A stretch of DNA of 64,000 nucleotides from Sepiola atlantica (Eukaryota; Mollusca; Cephalopoda; Sepiida; Sepiolidae): positions 61,985,552 through 62,049,551 of the forward strand of contig OY744528.1 of NCBI GenBank assembly GCA_963556195.1, written 5' to 3'. A model generated the notes under the pieces. The model saw only the letters and a list, made by a program, of their open reading frames with translations, was not told where the DNA came from and searched no databases. Made by a program: the position numbers and the translations under genes. Below, in pieces: positions 43,595 to 53,339 of the stretch. How positions within the stretch are numbered: the first letter of the stretch is position 1; each line of letters opens with the position of its first letter.

Positions 43595-43700
43595 TCCACG
43601 GGCATGTATTTCGCCATTACTACAGCTCATCAACATGACAGGGTTCGAACCTGCGATCACTGGGACTATGACCGTGTGCATTAACACATATATGTGTGAA
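43595..43700 (-). mobile_element. tRNA-derived SINE with a TGATGAG...GCGAAA tail
   Basis: On the minus strand, box B GCAGGTTCGAACCCTG is followed by TCATGTTGATGAGCTGTAGT, then AATGGCGAAATACATG and (TA)n. Box A lies in the region about 43660-43690 and is diverged. The tail echoes the hammerhead core (one base off CTGATGA, then GCGAAA), enclosed by CATGT/ACATG. Confidence 0.55.
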
Positions 43701-43749
43701 AAAGATGATTTTTTGATAATTTCTTCCTGTGTTTAATTTGTTTGTCCTT

Positions 43750-45090
43750 TTGTTTTTTTCACACATCTTGTCTCCACTGTAACAGGTACCCCACTCTCTT
43801 CTGACACCGTGGGGATCGTCAGCCACTCACGCACAGGTGTTTGATATCCTGGTCGTGGTGCTACTTGTAAACAGATACCCCACTCTCTTCGGTGTCACGG
43901 AACCACTTGTAACATAGTTCCCCACTCGTGTCTCTGTCTCGCTGCTCACGCCTCTGGTTCTCTACACAGAGATCTTGCCAGACCGTGAACACTCTCTGGC
44001 CGATCGTCGTAGTGGCAATAAAAAAATATGTCGGTCGAAATTCCTCTAAGGCCGGGATGACAGCGATGATGATGGCTTCATTGATTCTGTGAAGGCAAAG
44101 GTTATTCAAGCAGAACAAAGTAAAGGGAATAATCGTCAACAACTTGGCGAGGTCTTTTTGTATGAAAGTAATTATTAACAAAGATAAAAGAATTGTTTTT
44201 ACGTTGAAGTAATGTCTATCGTATGGTAAATGTCTTTGGCGCTAAGCTATTTCGTCGTCTCTCTGTGCGTGTGTGAATTCATTTACGATTGCAAGTTGTT
44301 AATTAAGTCATTAATCTATGTTAAGGAAAACGATGTGAGTTTCTCCGGCTTTTTGTTTATAGTCGAAGCCGGCACAGAGCCCGGTTCGCGACCGGCGCCT
44401 TTGCCGTGTAAGTGTGATCTGGTCTCTAGGCGTTTTCACGCGTCGACACTTATTGAAAATGTTTATTGCTTCACCCTTTTCTTCTCTCTTTCCTCTTCCT
44501 CTCTCAGGGGTTTGGAGGGGGGTGCGTTTGCACGCATAGACTCTCATTGAAAATGTTCATCTCTACACACTTTTCTTCTCTCTTTCCTTTTAGATTTTAT
44601 TGTTATCGCCGTTATAAAAACAATTACTCGTTATTTTCTCGCCGTGTGGCCATCATCCATCTGCCTCAATTAATGGGGACAGGGTTAGATGATTATCTTG
44701 CTCGCTCACGATCTTTCAAGTGTCGACTTTTTATTAGTTTTTCTTTTGGTGATAAAAGATTTTGCCCAAACTTGGTACATCTGGTTTATCGTCGGCTTTG
44801 TGTGGGGTTAAACAGAAATGACAACATACACGACTTTTTCTTAGACAACCCAGACATTTCGTCGCCGGCTCTGGCCGTGTTTGGATAGTCGATTTGTGTC
44901 GAATATATGTACTAGTCTTATATCTCCACTTCGTCATCACCAAAATGTGTACTAGCGCGTCACTAGGGTACCCGATCCCCGTCGGCCCTGACTGCTCTGT
45001 CACACCACGACAGTTCATTTTATGCTATACCGTTGTATTTTATTCTTTTATATATATATAAATATATTTTTCACACATTTTGTCTACCAC
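43750..45090. mobile_element. GC- and CpG-rich 1.3-kb island bounded by direct repeats; candidate retroelement or LTR
   Basis: The island is bounded by TTTTTCACACATCTTGTCTC (about 43755) and TTTTTCACACATTTTGTCTA (about 45067). Inside are two internal duplications: TACCCCACTCTCTTC-type blocks at about 43790 and 43875, and TGAAAATGTTYAT...CTTTTCTTCTCTCTTTCC at about 44455 and 44549. On the minus strand TGTGACAGAGC...AGTACACA is followed by TTTTGGTGATGACGAAGTGG, reminiscent of an LTR end plus primer-binding site. Open frames up to 140 codons show no domain. LTR/gypsy 5' end is one possibility; a tandem-repeat-bounded satellite is another. Confidence 0.35.
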
Positions 45091-45126
45091 GGCATTTCAT
45101 TTTCATGACTTATCGTGTACCTTACC

Positions 45127-45127
<1 letters not shown>

Positions 45128-45164
<37 letters not shown>
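45128..45164 (+). repeat. (TA)n microsatellite
   Basis: About 36 bases of TA. Confidence 0.9.
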
Positions 45165-45165
<1 letters not shown>

Positions 45166-45254
45166 TACCTTATTAATATTTTAACACGTGATTCCTGGGA
45201 AAAAATACCTATAAATATCTAAGCATCATGTTCTTTACTTGATAACCACACCTG

Positions 45255-45470
45255 AACATGGATCCAGATGGATTCAAAAGTACTAGGGTTATAAGTGAAT
45301 ATGGCAGATACATCGGTCAGTTCCCGCTTGAAACAAGGAAATATATAAAGAAATTAGAAGTGATCCAGACAGAAATCTTGAATATATAAGGAAATTAGAA
45401 AGGACAAAAATATGCAGACATAAATTGCCCGTCGTATTTAACAGAATATGTTTAAAAGAAAAAATTCTGT
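45255..45470 (+). pseudogene. Penelope-like element, possible N-terminal ORF remnant
   Basis: The plus strand reads SDPDRNLEYIRKLERTKICR and then HKLPVVFNRICLKEKIL. The K-L-E ... H-K-x-x-x-x-F-N-x-x-C-L pattern resembles the start of Penelope-like polyproteins as I recall them; no catalytic motif is included. The first half is partly duplicated just upstream (TATATAAAGAAATTAGAAGT versus TATATAAGGAAATTAGAAAG). Confidence 0.35.
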
Positions 45471-45669
45471 TGATATATACATATATATATATATATTGAA
45501 ATATATATTTGTGTATATAAATTTACTAGAACTGTTCAATGAATGTTTACATTTAGTAACAGATAAGTAAACAATGGTATTTTAAATTTTAATGACAGGC
45601 TTTATTTATATTTTCACTTGCCGAATTTCAAAGAAATTCTATGTAACTTGACAATTGTTTCGCGCAGAA

Positions 45670-45790
45670 ACGAACAACCAGGAATAAACACATAATTACA
45701 AGGATCTTTCGTTTATGCAGCTCATCAGAAGATCGTCAGATCACTTCCGGATAAAAATCTTCAAGCAAAAAAAATAAAAACCTTTTTTAT
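45670..45790 (-). mobile_element. Retroelement tail with CTGATGAG...CGAAA motif
   Basis: On the minus strand, GATCTTCTGATGAGCTGCAT then AAACGAAAGATCC (about 45737-45705). The hammerhead core bases are present and the G-C closing pair of stem II is correct, but the rest of stem II does not pair. GATCTT before and AAGATC after can pair with each other. Confidence 0.4.
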
Positions 45791-45814
45791 GCATTTCCCA
45801 CAGAAAACCGGTTT

Positions 45815-46990
45815 GAAGTACTTGTAAAACAAGCACATGGATGCAACATTTCGGCAATGGTACAGAGGCTGGAGCTTGGTGGATAGTGTGGGACCTATTA
45901 GATTAGAGGCTCTTTTCTGGACCCTGTCTAAGAAGGAGAGACTGGTGGATGGTGCACCAGCTCAGATGTGACAACAATACTTCATGCATGGCCGAATGAT
46001 GGCTTTGTAGAGATATAGAATACTGGTAGGTGTGAGTAGTTTTCTAGTGCCGTAGAGGGAGCCCACCTTCTTTGCAGCAGCTTTAGCAATGTCTTCTATG
46101 TATTTGTTCCAATTCATGCTACCTGTGAAGTTTGAATGTTGGACTCTCGGGTAGGGTGTTATTAGCCATGCCAAGCGGTGCTTGAAAAAGGTTTATTGTA
46201 GTTATTAAAGGAAAGGAGTTTTGTCTTAGTAGCATTAAATGTTACTATCCATTTATGTCCCCATTGAACAACAGACTGGAGGTCATTTTCTAAGAATTCA
46301 GCCATTGCCTTAGATATGTGCGCGTCAGTTTTATCCACATGTCGAAAGTAGAGCATCGTATCATCAGAAAATATATCCATCTCGGACACAATTTCATCAC
46401 TGAGGTCGTTTATGAAAATCAGGAACAATAAAGGTCCAAGGATCGATCCCTGATGTACACCAGCATTAATGTCATATTGCTTGGATATACGGCCATCGAG
46501 GACAACCTGGATCTTTCTTTTGGATAGGAAGGATCTAATTATATTAAATATTCGTCCAGTAATACCACATGAATTAAATTTCATGAGAAGGCCTTCATGC
46601 CAGACCTTGTCAAAGTCTTTGGATATATCAAGCGCTACCGCCTTACCTTCACCTGCCTTGTCTATTGTATGGTATATACATTCAGAGATGACCGCTAGGA
46701 TATCCACAGTAGAACGTGCTTGCCTAAATCCATACTGTTGATCAGAAAGAAGTTTAGCATTAACGAGGTGGCAGACTACCGCTAGATTGATTAAAGATTC
46801 AAAAATTTTAGCGAAGAGCAGGAGTAGACTAATGGGGCGATAATTCTGAGGGTCAGTTCTATCTCCATAATTCTTGAAGACTGGTACCACAGAGGCAATT
46901 TTCTAGCTATCAGGGAAGCAAGATTCGGCAAGGCACTTGTTGTAGAGTTTGGAGAGGACAGGGGCCAGCTCAGCAGAGCATTTCTTTATT
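45815..46990 (-). pseudogene. Jockey-type LINE, reverse transcriptase and thumb, lacking both ends
   Basis: The minus-strand frame 46890-46162 carries VPVFKNYGDRTDPQNYRPIS, LLSDQQYGFRQARSTVDIL, ALDISKDFDKVWHE (motif A; Asp for the usual Ala), AGVHQGSILGPLLFLIFIND (motif B; His for Pro) and IFSDDTMLYF (motif C; Ser for Ala, F-S-D-D). A second frame (46174-45962) continues NWNKYIEDIAKAAAKKVGSL. The 3' LINE tail is missing at 45815, unusual for a LINE and implying a later deletion. Confidence 0.85.
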
Positions 46991-47115
46991 ACTTGAGAGA
47001 AAGAAGGATAAATAAAGACCTAACCAGAGATAGATTAATTTGGAAGTCAATTTCTAAAAGTCTTCCAACACAGTTCAGTATGTAAAACAGACGTTAAACC
47101 AAATATGATGATTAG
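46985..47115 (+). pseudogene. LINE C-terminal fragment
   Basis: The plus strand reads RERRINKDLTRDRLIWKSIS, KSLPTQFSM, the D-R-x-x-W-K-S end also seen at 15.4 kb. Confidence 0.5.
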
Positions 47116-47933
47116 GATGTTAAATGTTGTCTGTTTCTATGTCCATTATATAGTAGAAATAATAATCAAAATACACATTCAATATTAAAAAATCAAGAGT
47201 CTATTTTAGAGAAATGAGCCATCTGTTATTAAGAGGAAGGTTCCATAATCAGATTATAATAACTACAAATGTCATTCTCTAGTAATATTTAATAATAACA
47301 AAATAATAAAAATGGGTCATCTATAAAATTCTATAGAAAGAAATGCCAACATCATAATTGTCATCATATAATCATGGTGGCCTCTTTTCTAATACCAAAA
47401 TAGCATTCCTACCAATCAATATTACTTTTATTAGAGAAAGAATTAGTTTTTGTTTGTGTTATGTAATAAAAAGGCTTTATACATTTCCCTTGTCATATGA
47501 AAAGAGAAAATATGAACGTGTCTCATGAACTAGAAATCAAAGCCATTGTAGTGAGTGATGTCTATATTTTGTGTAGCATTATTTTCATGATAAAAATTTT
47601 AAACCATTTTTTTGAGAAAGGCATTGATTTTTTCTTCTCGGTTACCAAAGTCACCACCGTCATTATAGTGATTGTATTTGCGTACCCAACTACCCCGTGG
47701 AATGCTCAGCTTGAAGGACCAGAGGAAGTTTGAGGCTTGTTTAATTATGTTTAGAGGCATAGGAGTTCCTCTGTTACATTACAACTTACCAATGAGTGTA
47801 TACATCCTTTATACCCTGTGTTGCTGCTAAATCACCATCGTCATTCTGAACCCAAGTTGTTGATAAATCGCATGTTGACACTCATTGTTCTAGTTTATAA
47901 AAGGTTTATTCAAAAGGACAAAAACTTTGCATG

Positions 47934-47935
<2 letters not shown>
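47116..47935. other. Unassigned sequence
   Basis: No gene, RNA or element boundary recognised. Confidence 0.35.
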
Positions 47936-47936
<1 letters not shown>

Positions 47937-48013
<77 letters not shown>

Positions 48014-48021
48014 AGAGAGTT

Positions 48022-48052
<31 letters not shown>

Positions 48053-48053
48053 T
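47937..48053 (+). repeat. (GA)n microsatellite
   Basis: About 115 bases of GA with periodic AAAG interruptions. The open frame reading (RE)n through it is an artefact. Confidence 0.95.
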
Positions 48054-48600
48054 TTTACTACATCAGCCGCCCGACACATGCTGTCCCCATTTTGGAGTAA
48101 CACGCAAAACACGTCTTTCCTCAGCAAGTCTCGCCAGCTAAGAGAGCAAGAGAGGTTTCACCGAAAATCATGTGACCCCCCCTCAACTTCTTTCGGGTGT
48201 CATTCTTTGACCCTTTTGACCTCTAAACTTTTCCACTCAAACATGACCACTAATATGTAACCCCTCCCCAAACTATCGTAAGGAATTCCCAACTTGGAGA
48301 TTACACTTTGTAAACAAACCAATGTATAATATTTTTGAATCACCAAAATCAGAGAATTTTCCATTTTTACTTAAAGTTTCATCATTTATTCAAGGACGAG
48401 TTCAAAGGCGAAACATCTACTCACCTTCATTTCCTTGCCCCCCCCCCCCAATTCTTTCTCGATTGGTGACCGTAATTCTGAAGATTATTTTTCTCCCACA
48501 TTTCTCAATCCAACAAAACTCAAACAACAAACAATAATTTTTTATATTTCCATTTTTTTTTTATTCTCAAAACAATCACAGTCGCATTCCGAATGCGACT

Positions 48601-49073
48601 TTGGTGCTTCTCTATTATTGGGCACAGATGAAATTTTCATCTTAAATTTAGAAGAGTCAGTTGAAAGGAGAGATAATCCAGAGAATTAGTAAGAAAATAA
48701 ATTTTAAAAAAAGGGTACTTATGCAGTTTACGGACCGGGCTGAAATAATAACGTTATAATTTAGAAAGCCATTCTTAATATGGGGAGGTGGGGGGTTGAT
48801 TAACTGTTTATGAAATTGTTAGGTGAAAGTACAGAATAGTTAATCAACTCACCCACCTCCCCATGTTAAGAATGGCTTTCTAAATTATAACGTTATTATT
48901 TTAGCCCGGTCCATAAACTGCATAAGTGCCCTTCTTTAAATTTACTTTCTTACTAATTTTCCTTATGGGTTATGGTTACAAAAAAAAAACAGTTTGAATT
49001 ATCTTCCCTTTCAACTGACTCTTCTAAAATAAAAATGAAATTTCATCTGTCCCCGATAATACAGAAGCACCGC
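48601..49073. repeat. Long palindrome (foldback element), arms 203 and 235 bp
   Basis: Left arm 48601-48803, right arm 48837-49073, about 34-bp centre. Paired blocks include GTGCTTCTNTATTATNGGG, AGAAGAGTCAGTTGAAAGG, AAATTAGTAAGAAANTAAAT, ACTTATGCAGTTTANGGACC, ATAACGTTATAATTTAGAAA, GCCATTCTTAANATGGGGAG. The right arm holds about 35 extra bases (48962-48998). The centre contains AAAGTACAGAATAGTTAA, also found at the ends of the 52.6-kb foldback. Confidence 0.9.
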
Positions 49074-49281
49074 GACCTCTACGCACACCCCCCCCCCATT
49101 TGACCTAAATCTCATTACAATCTAGATTATAATTCCTATTCATAATCCTGCTACTCCGATCACCTAGGTAATCCTGTTACACATTACAACTCTTATTGTC
49201 CTCCTCAGAGTTTTAACTTTTAAAGATCACATGAAGAAGGATGATTTGGTTTATAAATATACATGGCCAAAATATAAAATA

Positions 49282-49640
49282 CTAGCTGTCCCTACCTGGC
49301 GTTGCCCGGGATTTTTTCATTTAATTTTGGTTTTGTTATATTATAGCAAAATATTTTCTCGGATTTTATATTAATAAACTGAGTTCAATTTTGTATGGTC
49401 GCCTATCGGTTGTTATCGTAAGTTTTTACCGGATTTTACATAGTCAATATTGGCAGCCAAAAACGGTGTTAAATAATTAAAGTGACTGTAATAAGATGTA
49501 ACTAAAAAAAAAGAAACTAAAAAGTATCAATAAAAAGTGTTTGTATTTACTTAGTATTAAAACTTTGCAAGTTACCAAATATTTTGTTAAAACAAAATAA
49601 ATAATCATTTTCTTGTTGTCTACCATCTTTTTAGGTGCTA
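49282..49640 (-). mobile_element. Helitron-type 3' terminus and adjacent body
   Basis: On the minus strand, CCCGGGCAACGCCAGG hairpin (49293-49310), GTAGGGACAG, CTAG (49285-49282), T. The body runs right to the inverted-repeat element, as at 30.9-31.2 kb. Confidence 0.6.
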
Positions 49641-51401
49641 TTGAACTTTCTTGACTGGAGCAATTTCGTTTCGGTTATTCTCCGTTTTGTATTGTCTCCT
49701 CTTACCGATGTTTTCAACTCTTTGTACCAGATATTTTAATATTTTTCATAGTTTTTTTATTTATTATTATTTTTATTCCTATTTATTTATTGTAATCATG
49801 TTCCCCAATATATTATTTTTTCAAATATCCCAAAAAATTATTTTTCTCCAATAAATTATTTTTCAAAACATTAATTATGGTTTTCTAACCTAATCCTAAC
49901 CCTAATCTATCCCTAACTGGCAGCTACTTGGAATTAGAGCTTATGGTAAAAAGATTTTGTTAACTGTCCTAAAACTTTAGAATGGCCGGAAATGGGGAAT
50001 CATTTTACGTTAAAGTTATATATGTTGTTTCTACTTTTTTTAGGGTGTTCACACATAAATGCCTAAAAATTGCCCAAAAGATGTAGAATCTAATCTTTTT
50101 GTGGAGGGGGGATTCAGTGGAGGGTGCTACTCTACAAATGTACAAAAAAAACCCCATCTTTATCGATACAGTCTTATTTTTTAAAGACAAAAAATACGCT
50201 CATACGGTATTACTGGACAATTACTTAATATAATCAGATCCTTCCTAGACAAAAGAAAAATCCAGGTTGTCCTCGATGGCCATTCATCTAAGCAACATGA
50301 CATAAATGCTGGTGTACCCCAGGGATCTATCCTTGGACCTCTGTTGTTCCTGATCTATATAAACGATCTCCCTGATGACATAGTGTCTGAGATTGGTTTA
50401 TTTGCTGACGACACCACGCTTTACTCTCGCCATGTTGGCAAAACCGACGCGATCATATCCGAGGCATTGGCTGAATCTTTAGAAAATGACCTCCAGGCTG
50501 TAGTGGATTGGGGTCACAAATGGTTGGTAACTTTTAATGCCGCTAAGACAAAGCTCCTTTCCTTCAATAACTACAAAGAACCTCTCCAACCACCGATTGT
50601 CATGGAAAATAACACCCTACCTGAGAGTTCATCATTCAAACTCCTCGACCTAACCATCACAGGTAACATGAATTGGAACAAATACATCGAAGACATTGCC
50701 AAGACTGCCGCAAAGAAGGTTGGCTCCCTCTACCATGCTAGTAAACTCCTCACACCTGACATTATCCTGTATCTCTACAAAGCCACCATTCGCCCATGCA
50801 TGGAGTATTGTTGTCACATCATCTACTAGTCTCTCCCTCCTTGACAGGGTCCAAAAAAGAATCGCTAACCTAATGGGCCCCTCACTGTCAACCAAGCTCC
50901 AGTCCCTGTCCCATCGCCGCAATGTAGCATCCTTGTGCTTGTTTTACAAATACTTCAATGAATTATGCTCTGATGAACTGGCTACTCTGGTGCCCCCTTG
51001 ATGTAAATTCACTAGACTAACTCGACAATCAACTAAATCTCATTCATTCACTGTGGAGGTCCCCAGATGTCGGAGAGCCTTCTACTCAAATAGCTTCTTT
51101 CCTCGTGTTGCTGGCCTCTGGAACTCCCTCCCTGCCCCCTGTTTCCCCGACACTACAGACCTGCAGAAGTTTAAAACTAATGTAAACAGACATCTCGCTG
51201 CGCAGATCCCAATCTAGGTTGACTGCCCCCTACCTTCTCCCCTCTTTTTTCTCAGTAGCCCCTTACATCTACAGTGGTGTCCTGCCTTGTTTGGGGTGAA
51301 CTATGTTAAAAAATAAAAAAAAATAATGTAACACCGTAGTAATAGACAATACAAAACGCTAAATTAACCGAAATGAAATTGCTCCAGTCATGAAAGTTCA
51401 A
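49641..51401. mobile_element. TIR DNA element, copy 2, split by a LINE
   Basis: Terminal inverted repeats of about 37 bp: 49641-49677 (TTGAACTTTCTTGACTGGAG...) and the inverted 51365-51401 (...GCTCCAGTCATGAAAGTTCAA). Removing the LINE at about 50190-51325 leaves an element of roughly 620 bp. The interruption point (after GTCTTATTTTTTA..., before GTAACACCGTAGTAA) is contiguous in copy 1 at about 32338-32385. A telomere-like AACCTAATCCTAACCC patch is at 49889-49904. Confidence 0.75.
50190..51325 (+). pseudogene. Jockey-type LINE, 5'-truncated insertion with the best-preserved palm domain
   Basis: It starts abruptly inside the RT (YGITGQLLNIIRSFLDKRK) and continues HDINAGVPQGSILGPLLFLI (motif B intact) and LFADDTTLYSRHVGKTDAII (motif C intact). 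It then runs NNTLPESSSFKLLDLTITG, KVGSLYHASKLLTPDIILYL and IRPCMEYCCHI, where a short deletion removes the Trp-Ala-x-x-Pro segment and shifts the frame. The tail RVQKRIANLMGPSLSTKLQS and HRRNVASLCLFYKYFNELCS follows to 51001. The 3' UTR ends in an A-rich run near 51310-51325. Confidence 0.88.
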
Positions 51402-51409
51402 AAGTACTC

Positions 51410-52595
51410 ATTCTTAGTTGATAAATCTGTTTCTTTACATGGAAAAATCAGAACGTTGGTAATTTTTGACATATAAATGGTTTTAAATAGTTTTTTTTTT
51501 GTAATTTTGCAGTTTTGTTAACAGCCGAAAAATGGGGAAAAAATTACAACTAATAACTTTCACCAAACACATTAAAATTGAATTTTCTACTGACCCATAT
51601 ACTTTTAAAGTGTGTAAACTGATTGTAAGATTTATTATTTCTGAATTTGTTATCATAAAGTTGACTCACCGATTTTTGGAGGTGGAGCTTCAGATCCTTT
51701 CACGCTGAAAAAATAGTAAAAAAAAAAGAAGACTTACCCTACCACTAACCTTAAGTCCGGGAGGTCCACTCGGATTTAGGATTAGTGGTAGGGTAAGTCA
51801 TTTTTTTTCCACTATTTTTTTTAAGGAATGACCCCCCCCCCAACAACAGAGTGATAAGTAACCATTTTGAACGAAATCTAATTTTGAAATAAAAACTTGA
51901 AAACAGTTTCAGAACGTTAAAAGTATACAAGTCGGTAGGAAATTAAATTTTTATGCGTTTGGTTAAAGTTATTTGTTGTAATTTTTTATTTCGATTTTTC
52001 TATTGTTAATTATCCTGCAAGATTTCCTTTTTTTCTTTTGGCTTCTTCATAGTAAAACAAGTAAACAAAATAAAAAAAAATGTGAGAATACTAAAGCGAT
52101 AGAATTACGAAGACGTACACAGACATGAAGTGTTAAGTGCATATGTACAATTAATGTTGGATCTTATGATTTCAGATTTCAGGATTTTGTGCATTTTCCC
52201 CAAAGAAAGATTTAAAAGTTGCTGATCTCTTAAACTCAGAATCGTTACAACTCCTACCGAATAGAACAGCAGCCACGGCCAAAAATATGTCCAAAAATCA
52301 TGGTGACATTTAAAAAATACATTTTTTTGCCTTGTCTGAAAAATCATCTGTTTAAAAAAAAATGAAATTCTTTTCCATCACGCCCCATATTTTTTTTTTT
52401 ATTATTATTTATATTTTCTCGTTTTCAAGCTTATTGATTTGATAAAACCAAAAAAAACTAATTATTTTTTTTTCATTTAATAAAAGTTTTATTCAGAATT
52501 TTTGCAAGTTCTTTTCTTTTTTGTTTCAAACTTTTACTTTTTTATCTTTTAAATTGTGATTGACTCCTCTCTTGAGAGAATTTGTTCAGGTAAGT
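51410..52595. other. Unassigned AT-rich sequence with a short palindrome
   Basis: 51703-51750 (AAAAAATAGT...GACTTACCCTACCACTAACC) recurs inverted at 51783-51822. It shares the CTTACCCTACCACTAACCTT unit with the 53.8-kb minisatellite. No gene. Confidence 0.5.
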
Positions 52596-52599
52596 TTTT

Positions 52600-52991
52600 G
52601 GTAGAAGTACAGAATAGCTAACACTCGAGAACTCGTAAACAAAAAACAAAAAAACACACAATTTATACCAAACGCATTAGAATTAAATTCTCTACCGAAC
52701 CTGGCTAGCTTTAACGTATGAAAACGTTTTATAAAATTCTTATCATTTAAAAAAATCTTACAAATCGTTCCACACGTTAAAACTAGTCGTGTTCTGCCAT
52801 TTTTTTCTTTGGCTTACAAGTTCTCCAGTGTTATCTATTCTGTATTTTACCATTAAAAAGAACTTACAAATCGTTTCCACACGTTAAAACTAGCCGGGTT
52901 CGGTAGAGAATTTCATTTGATATAAATTATATGTTGTTTTTTTTTTGTTTACAAGTTCTCAAATGTTAACTATTCTGTACTTTTACCAATT
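52600..52991. repeat. Foldback element with three related arms
   Basis: 52600-52735 (GGTAGAAGTACAGAATAGCT ... TTCTCTACCGAACCTGGCTA) recurs inverted at 52863-52991. A third partial copy (52767-52852) lies between them in the same orientation as the right arm. No coding content. Confidence 0.8.
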
Positions 52992-53339
52992 TTTTTTTTA
53001 ATTACTGCCAGAAATATTGTAAATATTTAGTGAGTTTAATTACCGGAGTCAAATTCTCTGTACACCTGTGGTACCCTTCCCTATTTACGGGTAGAACTTT
53101 TGGAAAATGGAGATTTTATGTCACCCTTGATTCGAGTCGATCACTTTGATTTGACAAGAATTAGTAATTTCTTTGAGATACTGCGAAATCCCCCTCCCCC
53201 AAAAAACAACAACAACAAAAAACAAATATGATGTCTTTAAAAAAAATGACAACTGGAACTTTTGTAACTTTTTGCACATGATCTGACTGGCCACTTATGT
53301 CACTGTAGTGAACAGAATTGATACATAACATAGAATGAA

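Noticed and set aside
44230..44888. Open frames of 106 and 140 codons in the GC-rich island
   Set aside because: Overlapping frames on both strands of a CpG-rich, internally duplicated segment; no domain and no coding periodicity visible.
47818..48141. 107-codon plus-strand frame with an Arg-Glu repeat
   Set aside because: It is the translation of a (GA)n microsatellite.
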